A stretch of 64,000 bases of DNA from Sindora glabra (Eukaryota; Streptophyta; Magnoliopsida; Fabales; Fabaceae): the NCBI GenBank assembly GCA_020226215.1, contig CM035233.1:53963751-54027750 (forward strand), read 5' to 3'. The position numbers and the translations under genes were made by a program. This document shows, piece after piece, positions 51,790 to 63,303 of the stretch. The notes beneath the pieces are model-generated. The model searched no databases and was not told the DNA's origin. It saw only the letters and a program-made list of their open reading frames with translations. Positions within the stretch are counted from its first letter, which is position 1. The number at the start of each line of letters is the position of its first letter.

Positions 51790-52313
51790 CTAATTTAATT
51801 GTTATTAATTATACAACATAGAATTATATGCAAAAAATAATCAAATAAATTAATATATTATAATATTATAATTTTTATATAGAAAATTAATAAAAAAATT
51901 ATATAATTTGATAAAAATATGAAATTAAATTAATAATGGGTGTTATTTTCATGCTTTATATAGTTTAAGAGGTAATAATAAAGTCACAAAAATTGAAAAG
52001 GGCAAAATTCAATTACTTCCAAATTTTAAAAAATATTTTTTATTTTTCTCTAAATTTTAAATTAAATTTTTTATATAAAACCTCTCTAATTTTTTTAAAA
52101 AATAAAATCATAAAATTTATGATTAAAATTAACAGCAAAAATCTCATTTCCTATCTCTCTCCTACTTCCCGTTCTCTTTATCATGTATCACAATGTGCCT
52201 TACAACAGATGAATAGGAAGCGAGTGGTTTTTATACCTCCTTAGAATGTTAGAATATAAATAAAAAGAAAATAGAGCTATTGCTATTTTTTTACAGTATG
52301 ATTAGAAAATTAA
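51481..52313. other. AT-rich intergenic DNA with TG microsatellite
   Basis: No gene is seen. A (GT)n/(TG)n run of about 30 bp lies at about 51752-51780, followed by a short AT run. Confidence 0.6.
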
Positions 52314-52657
52314 GGTAATATTTGATTCATGAAATCTTACATTTTCAAGAAATGGTACATTTTTCTGAGAATGTGATTCCCAGGAATTTAATTAATGGGA
52401 ATGTGATATTTTTATATTTGGTTCACTATAAATTTTTCTATGAATATTTTAATATTACATTCCCATCACATAGGAATCTAAGATACTCACCTTCCTCTAT
52501 GGAAAAATTTTAGGAGAATGTTGAATTAAAAAGATTTTCGAAAATGTGACATTCCTAGTAATTTTTTTTTTCAAACTTTGAATTAAACATGGGAATGTGA
52601 TATTCCTTTAAAATATTTTCAAGAATGTTAAAAATATTTCACGAATCAAACACTACC
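52314..52657. mobile_element. 344-bp Tourist-like MITE
   Basis: The ends GGTAATATTTGATTCATGAA and, as reverse complement, GGTAGTGTTTGATTCGTGAA form a clear inverted repeat with few mismatches. The element is flanked by TAA at 52311-52313 and 52658-52660, the 3-bp target duplication typical of PIF/Harbinger MITEs. The interior contains many GGAATGTGA/TCACATTCC motifs in both orientations. There is no coding frame. Confidence 0.8.
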
Positions 52658-53417
52658 TAAAAGAAATATGTATTTCTAGATTTTTGATTCAATAATTGGT
52701 TATGTGTAGGAAAGTTATTAATACTCTATAACATTCGTTCAAAGAATAATTACTTATTTATTTTAATTATGTCCTTTGAATTAAATTACAATAATCTTTT
52801 TTGTATTATATGTGTATTTTTTAAAAAATGTAATTGGCATATCCCACTTTGCATTTCATAATGTCAAAAGTAATACATGATACTTATAAGAGTTATTATC
52901 ATAATCCTATTATTTTTTGAAATATGACCACAACAATTGTTATAAAGCATTGTTTATGAAAATATATATTTTTTAAATACAAATAAGATAAGAAAATTTT
53001 TAGACACTGGTCTTGTAATTCTATGACAATACTTATGTATTCCAGTTAATTTCATTTTTAAAATTTTATAAAATATTTGTATGATTATTTTAATTTTAGT
53101 TAATTTAATATTAAATCCATCCATCTTTATGGTAGGATTTAAATGAAAGAAATATCTTAATAATGTTAAGTATCATCATGATTGCACTTATAATCGAATT
53201 ATTTAACTTTGATACACCATAGGCATAAATTTTATTATTTTTAAAATATTTTTATTTTATCATTCTAAAAATATTTTTATTTTATTATGTTTAAAAAAAT
53301 TATTAAAATAATTATAATATAACTTTTAAAATAATAAGATAAAGAAAAAATTATTTTAAGTACTCTTATTTATTTATTTATTTAAAAAAAGGTATCAAGT
53401 CAATAGTTTTTAATTTA

Positions 53418-53800
53418 GAGTATTAAATTTATCTAACTTCATAACCAAATTTGAAATAAGAAATTATTCAAGAAAGTTAAAATTATAATTTTAATGTGAT
53501 TCTATAATTTTTAAAATATTAAATTTATCCAACTTTATAATCAAATCTAAATAAAGAAATTATTTAGAAAAATTAAAATTAAAATTTTAATATTATTTCA
53601 TAATTTTTTAAAGTATCAAATTTATCCAACTTTATGATCAAATCTAAATAAAAAAATTACCCAGAAAAATTGAACACATGATTCCAATATTATTTCATAA
53701 TTTGTAAAGCATTAAATTTGTTCAACTTCATGACTAAATTTAAATGAAAATTTTTTAAAAAAAATTAAAATTATATTTATTATACTTACAAATAATTTTA
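53418..53800. repeat. Four-copy tandem repeat with ~96-bp unit
   Basis: The motif TATTAAATTTATC(C/T)AACTT recurs at about 53421, 53517, 53614 and 53710, giving spacings of 96, 97 and 96. Each copy continues with a TAA(T/C)CAAATCTAAATAA-like block and a TTTTAAT-TTATTTCATAAT block. The copies have diverged at many positions. No coding frame runs through them. Confidence 0.72.
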
Positions 53801-56800
53801 ATATTATTCCGTCATTACAAATATATATAAATAATTTTAAATAATAAATATAGAGACAATATAAATTATGAGTGTACATGTATAAATCTAATAAAATAAA
53901 AAAATTAAAATATATCATGTATGGAAAAATGTTAAATGTAAGATAATTTTTATATGTAATAATATTGAAATTTTTTTATTTTATCCATCTCACTGAATTT
54001 AATTTCTAAAACATCTTTCACCTCAAAAATTTTAAAATAAATTAAACCTTTAAACTATTTTAAGTTATTTTATCATAAAAGTTATATAAAAATAATACTT
54101 TAACATTGTACGTCTAACAAATAAAATATTAAATTTTTTAAAAGAAAAAATATAACAAATAAAAAATAAAAAGCTAAATTGGATTGGACGGTACAATGGA
54201 TGATATTATCCCATTGATTGTTGTTGTTTTACAAAAAGAAAGAATAACCTGCCTCTCTCTCTCTCCCTTTTTCCCTCTTTTATAATACGTTAGCACTCTT
54301 TTTTTTTTTGGACAACTTTGACATTAAATTTTTAAAAAGATTCAAAAATTCTTTTCTAAGATAATACACTTGCAAAATCCAAATAGGGACAAAAGAACTA
54401 CAAAATTGATGAATCCTTAGCTCAAAATGGTTGGATACATACTCCTTCATGAAGACACATTTTGGATTAAAACCAAAAAGAGAATACATTTGGCCAGTAC
54501 TCCCCTCTTCTTCGATCTCTTTCTCTTCTACCCTCCAAAGGACAAGAAGTTATATTTTTATGCTTTAATAATTTTTTTTCCTCTTTCTATCCATCTATCT
54601 TCTTATATTCTTTCTTTTAATTGCCTCTTTTCTTTTCCATTTTTTTCTTGAAACTTTCCAACTCCCTTTTTCTAAAAAAATTTTATAACTTTTTTTGCCT
54701 TTTTATTTTTTTAATCCCCTCTCCTCTTTTGATATATATATTTTGAAACCCTCCTCTACCTTGTAAATGAGTTTGCTTTTGTTTTTATAGATGAAGTCTC
54801 AACAATTACATTTATATTTAGTTTATATTTGATTTAAATTTCACATAACTTTTAGGTAAAGCATTATCAATAGGCTATGTTTTCTTTTACTTTTGGTAGA
54901 TGGGATCATGTATATGATTTGCAGCATTTGTAATAGACTCAAATTTTTGGAATTTCTATTTTTATTTTATTTTATTTTAAAAAATTATATTATATTATTA
55001 TCTAAAAAATATTAGATGTGAATATCAAGTATTTCTTATCAAAAATTATACTCAGTAAGAGTAGAGTTTGATAACAACAAATTTAATAAATTGTGAGTAG
55101 AACTTTAGCGTTTGCTTCATCCCACTTGCTATGGATTATAGCAATACGATCCATCACTTACCCTTCTCAAATTCCTAGCGAGAGAGAGAGAGAGAAAGAT
55201 TACTTAAATATAATTATCAAAAGTTGTGCAATAAATTAAATTTTATTTATTTAAATTTTGTTAATTTTCCTTGATAATAATTCTTAAGTATTACATTTTA
55301 AATTAAAAATATATTAATTAAGATTTTGTTAATATATTTTAGCCTACACTGATTTTTCTCATTTCATCTACTCTATCATATGCATTTCTTTTTTTTTTCA
55401 TATTTACCTCTACTGTTTAAAGTTTGAATACAATGTATTGAATTAAATAGTATATATAATACAATTTACTTTCTTTTTATTATAAAATTTTTTAATAAGT
55501 CATTCATTTTATATAATTGAATTAATTTACCATATATTTTATTTTTAACTCTTATTACTTTATAGCACACAAATTATTTCTCTTTTTTTAGTTTGATTTG
55601 TTTCACTTTTTTCACTCATATTATTTACAATTAAAATATTAAGATTACTAAATAGTATAATATAACATGATATATTTAATTTTTATTATAAAATGTTTTC
55701 AATAAATTATGTAAAAATAGAGTAATATTAACAACTTATTGTTTATTTTACAGTAAGAATTATTATAATTATATTCAAAGAAATTAGTTGATATTAAATT
55801 AAAAAATAGTGTCATTTAATAGGTACTAAAATTACATTTTTAAATAAAAATTATAATTTTCTATTAAAATATTATTACATATTATTAAATATTTATTTCT
55901 CTATAAAGTTATGGAAAGATGTTTTTATTTTATTTTTATTCTCTCTCATCCTTTTTTTTATCTTTTTTATTATATATTTATATAATCAAGTTACTTATAA
56001 TAAAATTTAAAATAATAAAAATATAATTTACTTTTAAAAATTTATTTGTATAATTAAATAATATATATTAATATATAAATAAGTTATTATATTTTTTAAA
56101 AAATTATTATCATTTTATTTAATACTTATCCGTGCAAAGCACGGGTTTGAAAACAAGTTACCCTCTAATTTTGGGCTTTGAGTTTTCTCCTTTTTGTCAA
56201 AGGTATTGTACGGAGACATTTTCCAACAAATACGATGAAAGCCTCTTAGAAGAAACTCTAATTTAGGTGGACTATGTCTTTCTCTCTCTAATAAAAATGT
56301 ATAAATTAATCTTAAAATTTTAGATACTTGTTGTTATTTAATTTATTGTGAAGTTTGATGGAATAATGGCACATTGAATTATATGACTTTTTTAATTTAT
56401 TATCATTAAAATAATTTTGAGTTCATGCAATGAAAGTATAACATTGTTATTTCTTAAAATGATATATTATAATATTGTGGTTATATAATTTCTTGATTAT
56501 TACTGAGTGAATAGTTTATGAGCACATAAAAGAGATGTGAAATTGTTGCTTGATTATATAGCTATGTTTATATTCGGAAATGTATGAATAAAATAAATTG
56601 TGAATTATAATATGTTGTAAAAATATGATATATTATGAGATTGATGTCATGGACATGATTGATACGATGAAATGGAGTTAATATGAACACGTGATTAATA
56701 CTAAATTCAAGAAATTGCTTAGAAGGGATAAGATAGATTTCAAAATGATAAGGATAAAATTTATAAAAAGATAAAATTGATCAAAAGATACATGAAAAAT

Positions 56801-57399
56801 CTAATTATTGTCTTTCTTTTATCTGTGTTTGTATAGTTGTGTAGATGATAATAAAATTATAGATGCACTTGCACTTATAATACCAAATGGAAAGTATGGA
56901 TGGATATGACAGCTTTACTATTTAATGTTCCAAATGTATGTTATATATATCCAGGAGTTTTCTTATATCCCAAATGTTCTACAATTTTATCCTTATTTGC
57001 GTAAAAGGGACTCTTATTGTTAGATTATAGAAACCCTCTTGGGTACTACTGCTCCTTTACGTGTAAATGTTCCTAAAGTAGGTATAGCAAAGAAAAAAAA
57101 ATGTATTAGTTAAACTCCCTTGTAAGATAAAGAAAACAGGTATGAAAAATAATAAAACTATCTAATTAAATTATCTAAATGATTCTTAGTTAATTTCTAT
57201 TAATGATTTTTTATAGATATATGCTAATTAAGTTTATATAACTCATTTCTTCTTTTAATTTATAACATTTTCGGAATTAACTTGACTTACCAAGTTAAGC
57301 AATTTTTTTGGAGGTTCAAAGCACTTTAAAGGTAGAATTTGACAATTGGGGGAAAAAGTCAATCATAAATTATGTTATAATAGTTGCTATGTCTAAATT
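53801..57399. other. AT-rich intergenic DNA, no gene seen
   Basis: There are long A/T runs and pyrimidine-rich stretches (about 54250-54720) and a GA run at about 55172-55192, but no supported coding region on either strand. Frames of 60-75 codons here arise from T-rich or A-rich composition. Confidence 0.55.
56130..56160 (+). mobile_element. Possible Helitron 3' end (hairpin)
   Basis: The palindrome CCGTGCAAAGCACGG can form a 6-bp stem with a 3-base loop and stands out as GC-rich in AT-rich DNA. It is followed about 12 bases later by CAAGT, where an intact Helitron would have CTRR(T). No matching 5' TC end could be fixed, so only a possible 3' terminus is marked. Confidence 0.3.
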
Positions 57400-57725
57400 T
57401 TTGTTTAAATTCATGGATGGTATCAAGCGACCTGCCAATCAAGTCACAAGTTTACATTCCTAAGGTGAATAACCCTCTCAAATTGTCTATAAATAGAAGA
57501 AATTTTCTCACCTTATTTTTTTTAGAATTCATGTTGTATACTTGTATTTACAAAAATAAAGGTATTTTTATTAAATCAAAGTTTACGCAATCAATTGATA
57601 AGGCTAGCAAAGATTGATTAATAGATTCCACACAAGACGATCAAGTTGAGCCATGAGTATAAGACTTTATTCTTAGAGCAAATATACAATTTCATTTTCA
57701 TTTCTGACACTGTGAGGTGCTGGCA
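57400..57725 (+). mobile_element. Possible LTR fragment
   Basis: A TATA-like TCTATAAATAGAAG at about 57487 is followed some 230 bases later by GTGAGGTGCTGGCAAAATTG, resembling an LTR end followed by a decayed TGGC-type primer site of Gypsy elements. No partner LTR or coding region is seen, so this is weak. Confidence 0.22.
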
Positions 57726-58404
57726 AAATTGCTCCTAAATTATGTAAAATTATAATTTTATGGCTAAATAATTATTCATATAAATAATTTTTTCCTCTAT
57801 ATAGTAATTTAAAAATGAAATTATCTATATAAATTTATATAAAAAGATAAAATTATCTATATAAAATATTGTTTGAGGATAAAATTGTAACTTTATGTAA
57901 TTAAAAGATAATTTTACTAGTAAACGAAACTATATATTTTATCTTATTATTAATTTGGTAGTTATAATATTGCTAGAGTGAGAGCATGAAACTCTCTCCT
58001 CATGAAATTAGGACCAAGCGCTGGATTTTTCATCATTAATAGCTCAATAAACAAGGTCTACACCCCATCAAACTCCCTAATAATCTAATTATTCTTGATA
58101 AAAACCCAACAATATAACAAGTAGAATCGAGTTACATTGTACTTTCGATATTTTAACAATCCAAATTTTAACTAAAATCGTCGTAATTTAATATCAACAA
58201 TATATCCATATCCTTCGTTAGAAATTAGAAAATGCAAAAGTGCGTACAATGAATATATTTGTAGCATGTAAACTAGGGCAAGTATAACACTAACTAATGC
58301 CTGAGAACGTCATAGCTCTAAAAAAGTGCAGCCACTCCAATATAATATAATCTTAATGTATTTGAATAATAAAAATCTAGATATGTTTTGGAGTAAACTA
58401 AATT

Positions 58405-58407
<3 letters not shown>

Positions 58408-58477
<70 letters not shown>
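58408..58477. repeat. AT dinucleotide microsatellite
   Basis: A nearly perfect (AT)n run of about 70 bp, present in this copy of the duplication and absent from the corresponding place near 61880. It produces an artificial IYIYIY frame. Confidence 0.95.
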
Positions 58478-58479
<2 letters not shown>

Positions 58480-58790
58480 GCATTTATTTTTTATTAGGTA
58501 TGAGATTAATCTATATTGAGGGAACAAAAAACTAAATAGATAAAATCTTTAATATGTTTAATTTGGAATGATATGTTAATATATCAACTCGTAATAAGAG
58601 ACTTCAATAGTTTATAAATGATGATATAATATGTTAGACATTTTTTATTGTTAATTAATTTCTTAATTTATGATGCATATACCTTTTTATTGAAATGTTG
58701 TGTAAGAATTATGATTAAAAAATTTTTGCCATCACATGACGTAATTTTTTTATAATAAATAACATAACATTTGTCCAATATATATTTAAA

Positions 58791-59115
58791 GGGAATTGCT
58801 AACCTTCACATACATGGAGACCAACAATTTCTACTCTTTCTGAATTAAAAAAAAATATACTATTAATTTAAAGATAATAAAATAATAAAAGTTATTATAG
58901 TCAATTTACCATCGCCATTGATTTCTCAATTTAATAAATGTATTTATTATGGAGAAGAGAGAAAATAATGGAGTTAACTTGAATATTTTAAATTAACATT
59001 AACATTTCTCTATTACAATTATATAAATATTCTTTATTATTTTATTACTATTAAATCAATAACATGAATTTTTTTATAAAAATAAAAAAATGAAGGTGTA
59101 AAGGTTACCCATCCC
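58791..59115. mobile_element. 325-bp MULE-type MITE with perfect 9-bp target duplication
   Basis: The ends GGGAATTGCTAACCTTCACA and, as reverse complement, GGGATGGGTAACCTTTACAC form terminal inverted repeats. ATATTTAAA flanks the element on both sides (58782-58790 and 59116-59124). A perfect 9-bp duplication points to a Mutator-like origin. The outer halves of the composite elements at 12016-13343 and 34836-36078 belong to the same family. Confidence 0.82.
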
Positions 59116-59124
59116 ATATTTAAA

Positions 59125-61459
59125 AGCACACATATATGTATTAAGTGCTTAGTGATGACTTCATGTTTTTTCTTGCCAATCAACCTATTAAACTTTATGC
59201 AAGGTTTATGGTTTAAGGTGTAAAAAAGAACGATTGGATTTCATGTTTTCAAATTAACTAATTGAAGGTCAATAAGTTGATTTCAATTAATTATTTTCTA
59301 AATACTCAAAATAGCTAATTAACCAAATTAATCAACTAAAAATTAATAAAAAAGTTGTTTACCAAACACTTTCTTCACTTTTTATTCTTTCAAATCATTT
59401 AGATTTGTATAAAAATCAAATAATATGAAGAAATTATTTGTAAAGAACTAACATACAATATGTATACTCACCCATGTGTCTATGTTTGAATACATTACAC
59501 CTAAAATTTGAGACTAAAAAATATAAGTAGTTTGTTATTATAATTTTGACCTAATACAAATAATCTATTTTTGAATGTGATATATTAGATTATTGATTAT
59601 ATTTCTTTAAGCTAGTCTCTATTTGCTTCACAATTTCACATATTACTAAGAGAAATTCAATTATGTCCTTTTTTAGTTTATCCTATACAAAAATGATTAA
59701 TAACAATAAATTAAATCAATAAAATAAAGATTTTATTTGGAAATGATAATATGTAGTAAAAGTTTGTGTTTAATATAATTTATAATATGAGAAAAGTAAA
59801 ACATACACATATTATATTTTTATAAGTATACATGTAGCACTAATTTTTAAATAAAACTCACTTAATATATTTTAAGTATGCTTGGATAACTTAATTTTAG
59901 ATGTGACATCTAAGAAATAATATGTATAAGTATTACGTCTTTTAAAAGTAATGATAGATATTAGACTTTTGATTGAAAATAATATTAAATTTTAATACTA
60001 AATTGAGTATTTTAAAAGATTTTTTGTGTATTAATATATAAGGAGTAATTGTGAAGGAGATTTTTATTAAAAAATAGAAAAAGAAGTAAAAAAAACTAGT
60101 ATCATAAGGTTTAGATTTCTAATTTGTTAACTATATTTTATACTTTCAAAATGATTATGAAGTAATTTTTTGAAAATATTTTAGTTTTAAAAGTTTTAAA
60201 TAACAATATATTATAAATAAACTTAAATTAATAATCTTTAAATTAGGTTAATTATATGGTGAAAAAATATAATAAAAATATGCATACAAGATAAAATAGA
60301 TAAGTCACTTAAATTACTTATTTTAAGTTATTCGTGGATTTAAAATAAAAAAAATTATGATTTAAAATATAATGGTCATATCATTAACTTTTTATTTATT
60401 AAATAAATCTCCTAATTATTAATCTTAACCATCTATTTTTAAATCATCGAAATCTAATAATTTTTATTTTACCACAAAATTAAGATATTAATATTTAAAC
60501 TTTTAATCTATGTATGTTAGAATTATCCTTAACTTGAAGGTAATGATGGAATCAAATCAGATTGAATCAAATTTTAATCTTACCGATCAGGGCTTGTCTA
60601 AATTGGAGTGAATTTGAATTCACATTACTTTATTTATTTAATTTTAAATAATAATAAATGCATATTTTCTAAAAAAAGTATAATATTTAACATAATTGTA
60701 AGCATTTTTAAATAATATGTATTTAAAGTTATAATTATATATAAAAATTTTTAATTTGTAATTATATATTATATTATATATACAAATATATAGTAAAAAA
60801 TTATAACCAAGTTGTTAATAAGTTAAATAAGTCAAGCAAGAACCCAATCAAATGAAGCAAGCAATTACATTGCTCGGCTCAAGTGTCACCCCTACTTGAA
60901 GATAGGATTTCATATCTTTAATGCTTTTCCTCATAGCTTAGCATATTTACTTCTTATTGATATTTTAAGAGTCTCTAAAATTTCTCATATACATTCTCAT
61001 GAATTGTTTTGATCTTTCCTTTTAGACCTTGCCCCTATCGAATAAAAAAAATGATATATTATTAATATAAATTAATTTTATATTATTATTTTTTTATATA
61101 TCGTTACATCATTAAAAAATTTTAAAACTCATGGTATTTGTAAAACTTTTTAATTATTATTATTTTTTAATAACATTTTAATTTTTTATTTACTCATAAT
61201 GTAAAATAATTTTTATACCGACCATAAATTAAATTTAAACTAAAACAGAATTATTAATTACCATATGCGTTGAGAATCAATCGAATAAATTTGATGTAGA
61301 TTTACAATCATGTCTGTTAGGACGTATGTATAAACAAGGCAAATAATTAATGTAAACAAGACCTTTCGAAGCAGAAAACACCAATAAATATAGACTCCTT
61401 TCCACCCTTGCGGGCTGACGGTGACTGTATTGAGGTAGCTGTGGGTACGACTACTGTTT
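59125..61459. other. AT-rich intergenic DNA between duplicated segments
   Basis: No gene is seen. At about 59235-59375 there is a fragment ending AAAAAGTTGTTTACCAAACAC that resembles the right end of the Tourist-like family at 41340-42115. The stretch at about 61380-61460 is richer in G and C but has no recognised content. Confidence 0.5.
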
Positions 61460-62540
61460 GGGCGAGAGCATGGACCTCCCACCTTAAGAAATTCGGACCA
61501 AACGCAAGACTTCCTATAATTAGTAGGCCAACAAACAAGGTCCACACCTCATCAAACTCACTAGTGATCTAATTGTCCTTCACAGAAGCCCAACAACATA
61601 ATTTGTCGAATTGAGTTAAATTATACTTCATATTATTTCGATATTTTAATAATCCAAAATTTAATTAAAATCGTGATAATTTTATATCAACAATATATTC
61701 ATATCCTTCCTTAGAAAATGTAAAAGAGGGTACCATGACTAAATTTATAGCATGTAAAATGCTTAACTCATAACTCTAATAAAGGGCACCCACTCCGATA
61801 TAATATAAACATTAAATATATTTGAGTAATAAAAATATAGATATGTTTTGTAAATAACTAAATCAATAAAATGTATATTTTTCTTTTACATTTAGAATAT
61901 CCACACACATTTTTTATCAAGTATAAGAATAACCTCTATTTGGAGAGTAGTAAATTAAATAAATAAAAACTTTGACATGTTTAATTTGGAATGATATTTA
62001 ATATATAAACTAGCAATAAGAGATTTGAATAGTTTATAAATGATGTTATAATATGTTAGACACTTTTATTGTTAATTAATTACTTAATTTATGATGCATA
62101 TACCTTTTATTGAAATGTTGTGTAAGAATTATGATTAAAAAATTTTTGCCATTGCATGTATGGAAGTTAGGAATCTCCAAGTGGACAAAAAAATATATTG
62201 CTAATTTAAAGATAGTCTAGTAATAGAGAGTATTATGATCAATTTATCACCATCATTAATTTTTTTAATATAATAAGTATACTTATTGTGAATATGAAAA
62301 AAATAGTAGAGTTAATTTAAATATTTTATACTAATATTTTTCTATTAAAATATAAATATTTTTATTATTTTATTATTATTAAATTAATCATATAATTTTT
62401 TTCGTACAAACGAAAAAAGCACCAGTGTGGAGATGACGGATACTCATGTTTAAATTACCCACACATGTATGTATTAGGTGTTTGGTGATAAATCTCTTTG
62501 TTTGCTTGCAACTGAGCCTATTAAACCTTCTGCATGCAAA
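61460..62540. repeat. Direct duplication, copy next to the CML gene
   Basis: Counterpart of 57970-59200. It includes a decayed copy of the 325-bp MITE (about 62180-62440) that has lost its left inverted repeat, so the MITE was present before duplication. The segment ends about 290 bp upstream of the calmodulin-like coding start and so probably lies in that gene's promoter region. Short frames on the minus strand (61258-61547) show no family similarity. Confidence 0.75.
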
Positions 62541-62832
62541 TAATTTCCTGTGGAAGAAATACCCCAACGAAAGAGCTAAAAACAGCCAGTGGTCCAACGC
62601 AATTCATGGGAATAACCTATACTGAATTGAAAATTTCCGATAACATTTTGGATAAATTTGTCAACGTGCGAACAACCTTTTTGTCAAGGATTTTCCATTT
62701 TTTGCAATCATCTAATAACCTCATAACCCATAACCTCAATTTGCCCGTGCAATCTTTGTTTTATTATGCCTTTCTTCTCATCTTCATAACTTCTCAAGTT
62801 TTCCTTGGTCTCCGTTTCATTACCTAATTCCA

Positions 62833-63303
62833 ATGCAAACAATGGACCAAGCAGAACTTCGACGAGTTTTTCACATGTTTGATCAAAATGGAGATGGTCG
62901 AATCACGAAGAAAGAGCTCAGCGAATCCTTAGAGAACCTCGGAATCTGCATCTCGGAACCAGACCTAATCCAAATGATCGAAAGGATCGACGTAAATGGA
63001 GATGGGTACGTCGACATGGACGAGTTTGGTGCCTTATACAAAACAATAATGCATGACAAAGATGAAGAAGAAGACATGAAAGAGGCATTCAAAGTGTTCG
63101 ATCAAAACGGCGATGGCTACATCACCGAAGAAGAACTGAGCTCAGTGTTGGCTTCTTTGGGGATAAAGCACAGCAAAGCCGTCGAAGATTGCAAAAGAAT
63201 GATTAAGAAAGTGGACACAGATGGAGATGGCATGGTTAACTTCAAAGAATTCAAGCAAATGATGAAATCCGCGGGCGGGTTTTCTGCTGCAGATTCATTG
63301 TAA
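62833..63303 (+). CDS. Calmodulin-like protein, CML7-like, four EF-hands
   Basis: This single-exon gene encodes 156 aa. Four canonical 12-residue EF-hand loops are visible: DQNGDGRITKKE (17-28), DVNGDGYVDMDE (53-64), DQNGDGYITEEE (90-101) and DTDGDGMVNFKE (128-139). All have D at position 1, G at 6 and E at 12, so all four should bind calcium. The linker with a DKDEEED acidic run and the overall pattern match, from memory, Arabidopsis CML7 and relatives. It is probably a cytosolic or nuclear calcium sensor acting through unknown target proteins; no lipidation motif or transmembrane segment is seen. The family start MDxxEL corresponds to the second ATG (62842), which has the better context (ACAATGG), so translation may begin three codons in. 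Its upstream region is a duplicated segment. Confidence 0.93.
   Translation: MQTMDQAELRRVFHMFDQNGDGRITKKELSESLENLGICISEPDLIQMIERIDVNGDGYVDMDEFGALYKTIMHDKDEEEDMKEAFKVFDQNGDGYITEEELSSVLASLGIKHSKAVEDCKRMIKKVDTDGDGMVNFKEFKQMMKSAGGFSAADSL

Larger units (their letters stand above)
57970..59200. repeat. Direct duplication, distal copy
   Basis: This segment aligns along most of its length with 61460-62540. Landmarks common to both include AACAAGGTC(T/C)ACACC, ATCAACAATATAT(C/T)CATATCC, TAATTTGGAATGATAT, TGAAATGTTGTGTAAGAATT and, at the end, AACCTATTAAACTTTATGCA against GAGCCTATTAAACCTTCTGC. An (AT)n run of about 70 bp (58408-58477) is present only here. No gene follows this copy. Confidence 0.75.

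Noticed and set aside
61258..61547. Minus-strand frames of 95 and 66 codons
   Set aside because: The counterpart in the duplicated segment at 57.97 kb does not keep either frame, so coding is unlikely.
62534..62827. 97-codon plus-strand frame just before the CML gene
   Set aside because: It stops six bases before the CML ATG, is unlike any CML N-terminus, and most likely covers promoter and 5' UTR.
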